From Congeria kusceri (Eukaryota; Mollusca; Bivalvia; Myida; Dreissenidae): DNA of 64,000 nt. The stretch is taken from the NCBI GenBank assembly GCA_027627225.1, contig CM051033.1:14832058-14896057 (forward strand), in the 5' to 3' direction. Under the pieces are notes generated by a model that was not told where the DNA came from, did not search any database, and saw nothing but the letters and a program-made list of their open reading frames with translations. The position numbers and the translations under genes were made by a program. Position 1 is the first letter of the stretch. Each line of letters begins with the position of its first letter. Of this stretch, positions 11,996 through 21,657 are shown in pieces.

Positions 11996-12465
11996 CTGTA
12001 TTCACTATGTTTTACAAAATAATTGAATAATAATCAATTATTAAATGATGTATGTATATTTCGAGTATGTGGTTTACGTGATACAAATTATGGTGTCCAA
12101 CAGTTGATATAGAGGTTTCGCATAGTCTAGTATACTGTTCAAAGTTGTAAACCATGTTTTATTTAGCATTGTGTAAGATAACGAGAATGTGCAAAATCTT
12201 AAAAGATAGAAGAAAAAAAATGTAATCATTATATCTAAACAAACAGAAAACTTGATTTGGATGAAACAGTTTTTTAATCAAGCATAGCATAAAATAAACA
12301 CAATTAAGTGACAGAATCAATGTAAAAACTATATTTCCAAGAGCATTTTAAGACTCATGGATCACAAACTGAACTTTCATTACATGTTATGTATCACTGA
12401 AACATTCACTTACACTGTTTAGTTATGTCTCATATGAAATGCTAAGGAAGACTGAATACACTCAC

Positions 12466-12568
12466 CTCATTGAAAATCCGTTCTGCAACAGGCAAATACA
12501 TATCGGTTTTTGTTTTCCCTCCAACAGTTGTCGGCTTGAAGATATAAAATTGGCGGCAGAAAATTTTT
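12466..12568 (-). pseudogene. DUF7869-like gene, DN..RENKN exon
   Basis: The acceptor TTTGTCATTCCAG leads to KNFLPPILYLQADNCWRENK and NRYV, then after a +1 shift to VAERIFNE and a perfect GAG/GTGAGT donor. The D-N-x2-R-E-N-K-N motif is the most conserved part of the family and may hold acidic catalytic residues of an RNase H-like fold (inference). The exon is 103 nt where 102 would keep phase, so one inserted base explains the break. It joins in phase with GTT CAC of exon 10439-11004. Confidence 0.75.
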
Positions 12569-12867
12569 CTGGAATGACAAATTTACAAAATAATTTTTTA
12601 CTCTCAAACAAGACTTCTAACAGTATGTCCGAGGAAAAACGAAACTGTGTATCTTTGCCATTTACAAGCATATAAATATTTATAAACCTAAATTGTGTAT
12701 TTGTTTTTGCATGTTCCAGATTTCCTTGGCCAGACAGACAGATGGGAAAAGTGTAAACCTGTAGTCCCATGGGAATTAAAACTTAAATCTGTTTTATGTA
12801 AACAAACTCATTAAACTTAATAAGTACTGTCAATCTATAGGGCATGCTTTGCTTAATGTTTCATGAA

Positions 12868-13825
12868 AAAACAAGAGATGTTTGTAAAACATGTATGCCA
12901 CCCGACTTGCAGACAAGTTGTGAATATGTGCAATTGTTAAGAAATGTTTTTAATATGCAAGCTCAAGCGAGGTCTCGATATATGGTATCTATGTATGAAG
13001 TTTCATTAAAATATCTTGATGCGTTCTCAAGTTATTGAGCAGAAACCGTTTTTCTATTTTTAGTAATGGTGGCCTTGACCCCACCCACCCCATATAAAAT
13101 CCCAAGAGAGGTCTCAATATAAGGTATATATGTATGAAGTTTCATTAAAATATCTCGATGCGTTCTCAAGTTATTGAGCTGAAACTGTTTTTCTATTTTT
13201 AGCAAGGGTGACCCACCCACCCCATACGCAATCTCAAGCGAGGTCTCGATATAAGGTATATATGTATGAAGTTTCATTAAAATATATTGATGCGTTCCCA
13301 AGATATTGTGCTGAAACCATTTTTTCTATTATTAGTAACGCTAACCTTGACCCACCCACCCCATATGCAATCCCAAGCGAGGTCTGAATATAAGGTATCT
13401 GTATATGTAGTTTCATTAAAATATCTCGATGCGTTCTCAAGTTATTGAGCGGAAACCGTTTTTCTATTTTTAGTAACGGCGACCTTCACCTTGATCCCAC
13501 CCACCCCATATGCAATCCAAAGTGAGGTCTCGATGTAAGGTATCTATGTATAAAGTTTCATTAAAATATCTCAATGCATTGTCAAGTTATTGAGGGGAAA
13601 CCGTTTTTCTATTTTAAGCAACGGTGACCTTGACCTTTGACCTGTTGACCTCAAAATTTATAGGGTTCTTCCTTTCTTCCCAAGTAACCAGCGTACTAAC
13701 TTTCATGATCGTAGGTCAAAGCGTTCTCAAGATATCGTGCGGAATCGAAATGGTCTACGGACCGACCGAACGACCGACGGACAGATGCAAAGATACCCCC
13801 ACTTCTTCAAAGGGGAACATAATAA
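12868..13825 (-). mobile_element. Family B tandem-array element, full length
   Basis: On plus the copy starts aacaagagatgtttgtaaaa then catgtatgccacc (the 3' module, minus orientation). It contains five units with periods of about 137, 131, 140 and 135 bp, and ends in aaagatacccccacttcttc then aaaggggaacataat, the 5' hairpin. A second copy lies in the opposite orientation at 46058-46706. It occupies the intron between exons 12466-12568 and 13960-14213. Reading frames over it only translate the repeat. Confidence 0.85.
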
Positions 13826-13959
13826 TCAGTTTCCTAGTAATGGATACGATAGAGCATTTGATAAAAATAAAACACCTACCCACCTCATAATAGATTATAC
13901 ATTATGAAATTTATTTATTTTTCTACTTATTTTTTATATTTATGTTAAAATATACAATT

Positions 13960-14213
13960 TATATTTGCAATTGCTTGACGGAGTAACTCTTGAAGAATGA
14001 TGTTAATTGTCAAATTTGGATCATGAGGATATTCTCCAATGTCCACATAGGCATGAAATCCGCCATGTCCGTGACTCAACACTCCTGTTACATGGGTATG
14101 GTGTAGATCCACTGGATTAAGGTTCTGTAATTTATACAAATCAATTTCAAAAACAGCCTTCATTCTGATCCCATGATAAGGCCACCATGCAAAATAGAAT
14201 TCAAAGTCGCCAT
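13960..14213 (-). pseudogene. DUF7869-like gene, HVTG...HG exon
   Basis: The open frame reads FEFYFAWWPYHG upstream of MKAVFEIDLYKLQNLNPVDL, then HHTHVTGVLSHGHGGFHAYV, DIGEYPHDPNLTINIILQEL and LRQAIAN. The H-V-T-G-x3-H-G motif followed by DPNLTIN is a family signature just before the LQ.DN exon. Exact splice sites are unclear: an in-frame TAA lies just upstream near 14220, and no donor in phase with the next exon is obvious. That may reflect decay. Confidence 0.65.
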
Positions 14214-14257
14214 TGCTTTACTCATTAAAGAAGAAAAGCATTAAGGAATAAAACAAG

Positions 14258-15135
14258 AGGGTCAAAGTGGCCCTGGGTCGCTCAACTGAGTGTAATGAAT
14301 CATTTATATAATGGTTTGTAAAACTTTTTAAGTGTTCATGTTCAGAGGTGAAGTAAAAGTTGGCAACTGACGTCAATGAAGGACCACTGACAGCCATGTT
14401 TTAGTGTATCCAAATCATTTGAAGGAATTTGGTAGATTGTAGTCACACAGGAAACATTTTGTGTGTGTAAACATTTCAAAATCCTGCTAGCGGCTGTAGA
14501 ATATTAAGTTTTTATTAAAACCATAAAAGGAAAACTACTCCCCTGGCAGCCATGTTCTGTGTGTTGTTTTTTTAAATCCTAATAAATTGAAGAAGTTTGG
14601 TAGAGGGTCACCAAAGGAACAATTCTGTACAATAAGTTTGAAATCCACCCAGTGGTTTCTGACAAGAAGATTTGCAAAGTTTTCAATATAGTTATATAAG
14701 GAAAAATGGCCATGCCCTCAGCCATGTTTTTAACGAATCAAAATAATTTGAATTTCTTTAGGTACAGGACCACCCAAAGATAATTGCTGTGAAATTATTT
14801 GGATATCTAACCTGTGGTTAATGACAAGAAGATGTTTATCAAAATAATTTGAAGTGTTTTGGTAGATAGTCACCCAAGGAACATTTCTGTGAAATTATTT
14901 CCAACCGGTGATTACTGAAAAGATTTTTAAAGTTCACAATAAAGTCATATAAGAAAAATGGCCCCAACCCCTGGCCGCCATGTTTGTAAACGCATCTAAA
15001 TAATTTGAAGAATTTGTGGAGGGTCACCTAATGATAATTTCTGTGGAATCATTTCGAAATCCATCCAGTGGTTACTGACAAGAGATTTTTTAAACGCCGG
15101 ACGGTGACTGACCAGAATAGCTCACCCTTTGTTCT
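14258..15135 (-). mobile_element. Family I tandem-array element
   Basis: On plus it starts aaaacaagagggtcaaagtg then gccctgggtcgctcaactga, a stem-loop (agggcca...tggccct type) next to CTTGTTTT on the minus strand. It has about five units of 130-150 bp with tttctgtgaaattattt and ggccatgccctc-type phrases, and ends with cggacggtgactgaccagaa then tagctcaccc. The 3' end alone recurs at 52425-52475. It is intronic to the decayed gene. Confidence 0.75.
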
Positions 15136-15384
15136 CAGGAGAGTTAAAAAAACTGATGAACATCATATATCATATAATATGATGAAAGCATTCAGAGCTA
15201 AATATACCAAAGAATCACCACACCTTAGTTTTCCCAAAAAACTCACATGTACTAGTAACACCTGGTGAAAATTGAGTCATACGTAACTGTATTTTAAGAT
15301 GTTGTAGCACAAACAGTACAAGTAAAATACATATCTCTATCTCTATTTTTAATTAGATGGTTGTATAAGATGCATTTCAATATA

Positions 15385-15425
15385 TATAATTATATATATA
15401 TATATATATATAAATATATATAACA
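15385..15425. repeat. (TA)n microsatellite
   Basis: About 40 bp of near-perfect TA dinucleotides directly abut the left inverted repeat of the ribozyme-bearing element. Confidence 0.9.
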
Positions 15426-15695
15426 AAACTGAAAACACGTCGCATGGGTTAAAAAAGAATGCACTTATTTGAAATATGCCTACCGGTTTCGCCAAGCTCA
15501 TCAGGGCATATCACACATAAATAATAATGTCAAAATTGTCAAAGTAACGACGTCAATTATCAACGTCATTTCTATTATGACTTCAAATGTCACAAATATT
15601 ATAAGAAATTTAAAACAGCTTAAATAAATCAATGAATTGTTGTTCTTAGCTAACCTTATTTTAATCCATGTGAAGTGTTTTCAGTTTTGTTATAT
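15419..15695 (-). mobile_element. Inverted-repeat element carrying a hammerhead ribozyme (Penelope-like remnant)
   Basis: Arms of about 37 bp face each other: tataacaaaactgaaaacac at the left (then gtcgcatgggttaaaa) and its near-complement gtgttttcagttttgttata at the right, with few mismatches. The 200-bp interior holds a complete hammerhead core (15475-15510, minus). Penelope-like retroelements are known to carry minimal hammerheads in their terminal repeats, and retrozymes also do. No reverse transcriptase is present here, so this is a non-autonomous or solo terminal remnant. It lies in an intron of the decayed DUF7869-like gene. Confidence 0.7.
15475..15510 (-). ncRNA. Minimal hammerhead ribozyme
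   Basis: On minus, 36 nt read stem I (TATGCC), conserved CTGATGA, stem II GC-TTG-GC, conserved GAAA, stem III CCGG, the cleavage doublet TA, and the stem I partner GGCATA. All core nucleotides of the hammerhead fold are present and stem I pairs perfectly over 6 bp. Stem III is a self-complementary CCGG with no loop, so the monomer would be weak. A dimer of two RNAs could form the stem, as proposed for Penelope-type hammerheads. Cleavage is predicted after UA, just before GGCATA. Confidence 0.85.
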
Positions 15696-15845
15696 AATGA
15701 ATTCTTAATCAATATATATATTGACTGGCCAGTATTAATCAAACTTCATTGACATTTGCACTCTTACTAGCTTGAACAGAAAATCTTTATCTTAGCATAT
15801 GCCTTCAAAAGCAGGCTTGTAGTGGGAGCAAACCGCCTTTTACCT

Positions 15846-16225
15846 CCGATTTACTACACAACAGCTGTTTGTAAAACAGTAATGCCTCCTCTACTCACTC
15901 TAGGTTAAAAGCAATCTTTACAATACAATGCATTTAGTTTGGCGAGGATCGGATGAAAACTGTTAGGCATAAGGTGTATACTGTTAAAAAGGCCAATTTA
16001 AGATAAATCAAGGGCCATAACTCTGCAGTTGCTGGGGCGATTTAACACATAATCGAACTTGGCGGAGATATTATGACCACACAAATTTTCACCAAGTTGG
16101 GTGAATATTGGATTAAAACTGTTGGACTTAAGATAGCGCAAAAGGCTAAAATTGCCAATTGTAGATTAGATAATAAGGCCATAACTCAGAAATTCCTGAC
16201 CAATAGGATGGCAACACAACTTATT
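15846..16225 (-). mobile_element. Family A array element, 5'-truncated
   Basis: It begins on plus with caacagctgtttgtaaaaca then gtaatgcctcctctactcac and taggttaaaa, the family A 3' module in minus orientation. Two degenerate units with ggatgaaaactgtt and agggccataactc follow. The 5' hairpin is absent. It ends close to the small exon at 16254-16294. Confidence 0.65.
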
Positions 16226-16253
16226 AAAAGGACCAAAATTAAAAAACAGTTAC

Positions 16254-16294
16254 CTTGGCATTTCTCCCAGCAAACTGAGGCAAATGTGTCTTCG
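16254..16294 (-). pseudogene. DUF7869-like gene, 41-nt exon
   Basis: TTGTTTTTTCAG precedes 41 nt reading EDTFASVCWEKCQ, then AAG/GTAACT. Both splice sites are strong and the phase matches exon 17310-17431. It lies between two array elements (15846-16220 and 16897-17130). No function can be assigned to such a short segment, and the next exon in phase was not found, so part of the gene may be missing. Confidence 0.5.
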
Positions 16295-16896
16295 CTGAAA
16301 AAACAATACTATAACTAATGTGCATACCTATTGATATATTTATTACAAAGATATTATTTCACTTGACATTTACTCATCCAGAAAATAATAATTCTAGGAA
16401 TACAGAACTGTATTACGGCGCTGTAATATTAAGACATTGTTAAAACACATGCTGTTTGCCACTCTTAGCCAAATATTTTAACCAGCAACAATCAATCGTT
16501 GGACATCAGTCCTTCCGTCCAAACCATGCTCATTATTCACGAGTCCTGAACATCTGTCATTTTCTTTAATTTTTGTAAGCATTTATTATTATTTTAAATA
16601 GGGTACTAAAACTGTATTCATTCAAACAGTTCCAAGATAAGCTGCCAGAGAATTTTTCAAAGAACAATATTGTATTATATGACTTGGTTTCAGGCAAGAA
16701 AAACGTCAGAAGGCTACCCCAATGCAATAAAAAAATGTAATTGCCCCATCACCGTATATGAACCAAATTTGTCACTTAAACTACCAACCTTGGTCCATAC
16801 CATGGATAATTATAGACATTTGCTGTCATGGATTTTGTTGAGCCTGTTCACGCTTACTGTAGTAGTACTTCCTTTCCTACCTGAAACACATGTATA

Positions 16897-17135
16897 ACAA
16901 GAGCTGTTTGTATAACAGTTGTGCCCCATCTACCGGTCGGTTAAAATCCTGCTAGTCGTTAAAAGCTATCTTCAGTTCGGATGAAATATGCTTGACATAT
17001 TTTTAAGTGAGTATCATATGATATATAATGCAGTTTTGAATATATTATATAAAACCAAAACTTTATTTCCATAATCAAGCCGAAAAAAAAGTGCATAACT
17101 GTGTCACAATACAATACAGCTAGTTATGTCATGTT
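16897..17135 (-). mobile_element. Family A-type array element fragment
   Basis: On plus it begins aacaagagctgtttgtataa then cagttgtgccccatctaccg and ggttaaaa, a family A 3' module. About 200 bp of diverged body follows, with gcataactgtgtcacaatac. No 5' end is seen. Confidence 0.6.
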
Positions 17136-17309
17136 TTTTTCAAGAAGAAAAGTTTTATTAAATTAAAATATTTTTGATATTCTGCTCAGTTGAAGATCAA
17201 ACTTATAGTTAATGCTTGGTGAGCACGGGGTTTGTGGAAAGCATAGATTGGTATACAATTGTCATAACACCTGGTAAAATACGGGTCTTTACATAATTGT
17301 AATAATTAC

Positions 17310-17431
17310 ATCTGACGAATGTTGTGTTCTTCTTTCGTTTTCTTGTAGAATGCTCGCATTTCAACACAGGTGGTTTTGCTCATCTGCCTTTCTAAAGTTA
17401 CACAAGTTGTACATTTGCTGAAGCTATTTGT
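17310..17431 (-). pseudogene. DUF7869-like gene, FSKC exon
   Basis: CTTTTTCAG precedes TNSFSKCTTCVTLERQMSK, then TTCVEMRAFYKKTKEEHNIR and Q, ending AT before GTAATT. The F-S-K-C-x2-C pair followed by a charged helix is characteristic of the family, placed between the LEDYF region and the catalytic-like core. The upstream join (AAG to ACA) is phase 0. The downstream join AT+C gives an isoleucine codon into exon 16254-16294. The exon itself has no break. Confidence 0.7.
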
Positions 17432-17637
17432 CTGAAAAAGAAATGAAGCAATGCATAAAATTATATAATTTTTTGTAATAATTCTCTGTAATTACTAACT
17501 AAAACTGCCACTGACATGGCGCAAATACTTTCCGCATGCAGCTTTGTCACAATTACATTAATACAAGAAATATGTAGTTTACAGGTGTAAAAATGAATTA
17601 GTTAAACTGGGGAAAGAAATTGACAAGACAATGTTTA

Positions 17638-18112
17638 TTTAGGGCCAATTTGGGGTCAAAATGCAGCATCATTCCCCTCCTTAAAAAGTATATATTTGTC
17701 CCTTATTTTACTTAAAAATTCTCTTCAAAATGTTAGCTTTATTTTGAAGAAAAAAAAAGACCAAAATCAGACACAAATTGACTAAGATTGAGGTTTTTTC
17801 GTGAACCATTTTTCATTAAACCAAGTAAGTGCATAATAAGTTATCATTTGTAGCCAAGCAAGTGATTAATGTTTAATAACAAAGTAGAATATAAACATGT
17901 AATAGGGTAACTCGCCCTTAAGTCGAACAGGTTAAAGCTTTCCCTCTTCAATTCAATGCTCATTGTACAAAGCCGGGACTCAGCTGGTGACTCTGGGGCA
18001 AATTCAACTCAAGGGCAAGTTACCCTAATCCTTTTCTAAAAAAAGATCCCCCTTTGGTGTAAAATTCCCCACCTAAAGGGCCCCGCCACCTTCCCCAAAT
18101 GTGTAAAAAAAA
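17638..18112 (-). repeat. Inverted partner of 22853-23205, interrupted by a MITE
   Basis: The text tagggccaatttggggtcaa...ccccttaaaaagtatatattt...agaatataaacatgtaat...taaaattccccacctaaagg matches the reverse complement of 22853-23205 over its whole length. The two copies are about 5 kb apart in opposite orientation, one in an intron of the decayed gene and one upstream of it. Family unknown; both ends run out without clear terminal repeats. Confidence 0.8.
17904..18026. mobile_element. 123-bp MITE with terminal inverted repeats
   Basis: The left end agggtaactcgcccttaagt and the right end actcaagggcaagttaccct are inverted repeats of about 20-24 bp with only three mismatches. The paralogous copy at 22853-23205 lacks these 123 bp and reads straight through acatgtaataatgc, so the insertion is delimited directly. 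Flanks are aat on both sides. Confidence 0.9.
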
Positions 18113-18525
18113 AAACACTCCAAGAGGACTAACTCCATAAAAAAAGCAGCTAGAGTTACAAAATTATTCAATTTCTTGTGCACTTAACTCCACCTAACAA
18201 ATATTTATTTATGTATGAAATTTGTGGTCAATCCTAACATTGCAGCCATGGAAGTCCCATGTAAATTGTAAAGATTAAAGTCAGAATTTGTTTTTATTTT
18301 AATGTATATTTCTTTAAATGATTTAATTGGAATATAATAACCTAATGAAAAAGAACTGACCTAAAACAAAGCTTGACTTTATACATAATTACGTGTCTTA
18401 AATGCTCAGGACTTCCATATTTCAAGCCATGCATCAAAATATAAACACTAAGTTAAATTTTCAAAAGGCCTAAGCAGAGGACTGTCAATTTACTCATCAA
18501 AAATTACATGCATATTTTGTTTTAC

Positions 18526-19107
18526 CTTTGTAGCTTTAACAAATCGGAAATTGTCCACCCACTTCTTATAAAACTGACTTCTGCTCACTGGATTAATTAA
18601 ATCATTTCTATATTGTTCATAAATTTCACTTTTAACTGTTCCATACGGTAACACAATTTCATTTCGGTTAGGCATCCTTTCGCCATGAAAGGTGAAGTAA
18701 TCCTCAAGCCATGCAATCAGAAGAGTGCTTCTGTCCCAGCTGCGTGGAGATTTCCCGGGTGGAGCTTCCAGATAATCAAAGCACATATTAGCAGCTATAG
18801 TCAAAATGTTTTTGTTAACTCTTAGACAAAAATATTTTTGTACACAATTTAATTTCCTGTTTTTTGGACACTACTGAAAAGTACCTGTATTTCCCACCTT
18901 TGTCCGATTTTTCATACGACACTTTAAGCAATGACATCCTGGTTGATTTTGAATTATGCCAAAACTGTTCACGAATTTCCCTGACAGAATTGATATTCAA
19001 CTGCAGAATACACTGTTTTCCACAAGAGCATGGTGTTTTTAAAGCTGTCTTAACACTAAGAAACTTCAAGGCTTTTAACTTCATCCTTCCTTCGGACCTG
19101 ACTTCAC
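18526..19107 (-). pseudogene. DUF7869-like gene, N-terminal C-x-C-G-x2-C exon
   Basis: TTTCTTACAG opens a 582-nt exon reading SEVRSEGRMKLKALKFLSV, then TPCSCGKQCILQLNINSVR and EIREQFWHNSKSTRMSLL. After a one-base shift in a T run near 18805 it continues NKNILTIAANMCFDYLEAP, then RSTLLIAWLEDYFTFHGERM and PVSRSQFYKKWVDNFRFVK, to an AAG/GTAAAA donor. Family members share a Cys cluster, an iR..fw segment and an aW...yf..hge..Pn region in this order. Without the single extra T this would be one open frame of about 194 codons, so a sequencing error cannot be excluded. Confidence 0.72.
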
Positions 19108-19299
19108 CTGTAAGAAATGCATAACCATGGCATTACTAAGGGTAATACAATGTTTTAGTCCAGTCTCCGTGAAAGTTTTTCAGACCTCAGACAAAACCAG
19201 TAATACTGTATAAAGGCCAGGAAAACTACTGAGAACTCTGGCCCCCGAAACTGTTAAATAATCTGGTCAGGTTTCTTATTGCAACCCATTTTGGAACTT

Positions 19300-19578
19300 G
19301 ACCGGGTGAACTGTGGATTGGACAAAAATGTGGCCTAGAGACTAAAGGGTTTACAAGATTTTTCTTCTATTTGACCTAGTGACCTCGTTTTTAAAACCAC
19401 ATGACCCAGTTTCAAAACCATTTGAGATACCATTGAAACAAATGTTCTGGGCAAGTTTCGTGAAGATTGGGCAATAAATGTGATCTCTAGAGTTCACAAG
19501 GCAAAATGCTGACGACGAACGACAGACAAAACACGATCACATACGCTCACCATGAGCATGTTGTGCTCAGGTGAGCTA
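19300..19578 (-). mobile_element. Family E-type 5' terminal fragment
   Basis: The end on plus reads cgctcaccatgagcatg then ttgtgctcaggtgagct, the family E start hairpin in minus orientation. It is preceded by gaacgacagacaaaacac and a body with ttgacctagtgacctc and agtttcgtgaagattgggc. No 3' module was found. Confidence 0.7.
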
Positions 19579-21157
19579 TAATGGGACATACCTGAAGTAT
19601 GATAAGAGCAATTATGTTAAAAATCAAACATAACCTTCCTTTTATGCAGGGCTCGCGCTGGCGATCGCCATTTAAGCCATTGGCGAAGTAATTCAGAAAT
19701 TGGCTCAATAAAATCTCAATTGGCTCAAACACCCCAAAACCCCCAAATTTGAAACTTTGGAAAAACCAGATTTCAAAACAAAGAAAACGAAAGTAGCCAT
19801 GTCCCGCGAGAGCGAGATCTGCTCAGACTGGTTTACAGTCTGAATAGTTTCAGCTGATAACGCGAGTAATGAATCGATAAGACACAGTCACGATTTTTTG
19901 TTAATATGTCCAATATACAGAGATATTAGAAAAACATATTTGAAACCTTATTTTCAAAGATGGCCAACATTAAATAAATTTGATGATTTAATGAGGACTC
20001 AAAATAAAAAGGAAATCCTCAATCTTTCAAAAATATATATACAATGCAAACCGATTAAGGAATAGTTTAGAAACCTAAATACATTTTAACAATTTATCTA
20101 TTAATTTTATAAATACTATATAAAAATAACTGAATGACAATTAATAGAAATATTAAAGTGATACTTACATTATTTATTAACTTCTATCATTACCTAATTT
20201 CCTATTTTTCTAATCCATGTATAGCACTTGTGTTATTTTTGTATAAGGCTAAAAAGCAATTGTATGCTTAAGAGCTAATAAATGTTGTTGTTGTTGTTGT
20301 TTATTAACCTCACATGGTGTTAATTGGTGTCAAGTGGGAAAATGGTTCTTGTAAAAACAATGTTAATGGTCGACCGTTTGTATTTTAATTGCTCCCGATT
20401 GTGGTTGATTATCACACAGGCGTCGACTGAATCAACTTGTAAAAAAAAAAAAAATGAAAGTTGTTATGGATTAATGAGAGGACTAAAGGAGGGATTATAA
20501 AAATGGAGTTAATTAGCAAAGCGACGAAGGTCAATGTTTTTACACTAAGTCGGTATCTATTCTGTCATGTATTGTTGTAATTTAATGCTCAATTATGACG
20601 ATTTAAGACTGCTGCAGCATAGATATGAGGGTATATAAATATATTTCAATGCTAACAGAACAATACTTCATTTCATAATGTGCATTAGACATTTATATGC
20701 AGCAGACCAGTGACTTTCTTTAACTTTTGATGTATTCTTTAAAAGTAAATGAAAATAAATATGCTATTTATGTATGAAAGAACTTGTTGTTAACCTCATT
20801 TATAGATTTTTTTATTTTATTTCTATTAATGTGATTTAATATGTACATTAATGGTTTAATCACATTTATGTAGCAAAACAATGTTACCTGATTTATTAAT
20901 TATTTTATGCCTACTAACATTTTCAAGTTTCATAAAGATTTCACAAAAACTTCTCAAGTTATTGGCAGCACAGACTGAAGGGGACATTGTTTCCGCTAAG
21001 TAACAGTAACCCCTTTATGTAGCCTTTTCAGGCAACACAAAGAGTTAACTTTTAAGGATAGATACAACCTGTATTTCAGTAAGTCTGATAACCCCTGGAA
21101 TATAACTAATTAGTTTTGACTGCTCAAAAATGGCAATTAAAGAAATCAGAAACTTAC
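19579..21157. other. Intron-like AT-rich stretch of the decayed gene
   Basis: Between exons 18526-19107 and 21158-21314. It has a GC-richer patch at 19640-19700 (ggctcgcgctggcgatcgcc), a (TTG)n run at 20284-20301 and a poly(A) run near 20442-20453. No further exon or terminal repeat is supported. Confidence 0.5.
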
Positions 21158-21314
21158 TTGCAATGTACTTGTCAACATCTTTTCGTCTGTTTGTCTTAGC
21201 AACGAATATCTGACCCATTCCCAATGCACAATAGGGTCGTTTTTTCCCAATTGAAAATATAATTTCCCCTCCACTACAAAATTTAGTTTGACATTTATAA
21301 CAGTCTTGAAGAAA
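21158..21314 (-). pseudogene. DUF7869-like gene, Cys-rich exon
   Basis: The reading CYKCQTKFCSGGEIIF, then IGKKRPYCALGMGQIFVAK and TNRRKDVDKYIA, runs 52 codons plus one base to a perfect GTAAGT donor. Four cysteines (C-x2-C-x4-C, then a further C) suggest a metal-binding segment. The exon leaves one base (A), and the next exon starts with GT, restoring a serine codon, so the junction is in phase. The upstream acceptor (ATGTAAG) has a poor pyrimidine tract. The longer overlapping minus ORF in this place is in a different frame and looks random. Confidence 0.5.
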
Positions 21315-21486
21315 CTTACATAAAGAAATATTTTAAGAATAAAAACATTAAAAATCCCAATGAAATTTATATATAAATTGAAATTAATCAAACGATCGAA
21401 GGAAATTGATACTGACAACAAGATTTATTTGTACATTCCTTTCCCAATTTGCCACATTTTACGTTGAGAAATTCCCAATTTCAAAC

Positions 21487-21657
21487 CAGGTACTTTTTCC
21501 CCAAAAGGTCAGAAAAAGGCCTGGATTCAGACCACGTAACTTGCACTATGTCCACATCCTCAGAATCAGACCACCTCACATGAACTAGCTGTTCTTCCTC
21601 GCTACTCCACCCTACTTGGATTGGCTCTGGCTGCATATTCACTACCATACAGAGACC
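21487..21657 (-). pseudogene. DUF7869-like gene, N-terminal exon candidate
   Basis: On minus, TTGTATTTCAG is followed by 57 open codons with an acidic, tryptophan-containing composition (for example QVGWSSEEEQLVHVRWSDSE) ending in LLGKKYL before GTTTGA. An alternative donor, GTACCT, lies 8 nt earlier. The CAG acceptor means this is not the first exon unless translation starts at the internal ATG (codon 4, MVVNMQPEP). No domain is recognised. Assignment to the downstream gene rests on strand, spacing and phase 0 with the next exon. Confidence 0.5.

Larger units (their letters stand above)
10439..21657 (-). pseudogene. Decayed multi-exon gene of a transposase-like family (DUF7869-type)
   Basis: At least eight exon-like segments on the minus strand occur in the order expected for this family: two N-terminal exons, a C-S-C-G-K-Q-C exon with LEDYFTFHGERMPN, FSKCTTC, HVTGVLSHG, ADNCWRENKN, and VGHTHEDVDAKFS. 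Splice signals are good at several junctions, and joins are in phase at 21158/19107, 18526/17431, 17310/16294 and 12466/11004. I recall this signature set from large uncharacterised invertebrate and protist proteins annotated as DUF7869, thought to have an RNase H-like transposase fold; the family name is from memory. Breaks include a +1 in a T run near 18805, a +1 in exon 12466-12568 and three in-frame stops plus frameshifts in the last exon. Introns contain array elements, a MITE and a ribozyme-bearing element. It is probably a domesticated or transposon gene now dead. Confidence 0.72.

Noticed and set aside
15236..15275. 15-nt micro-exon between CACCAG and GTGAGT on the minus strand as part of the DUF7869-like gene
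   Set aside because: The phase fits exon 16254-16294, but the segment is too short to judge and does not join the next exon in phase.
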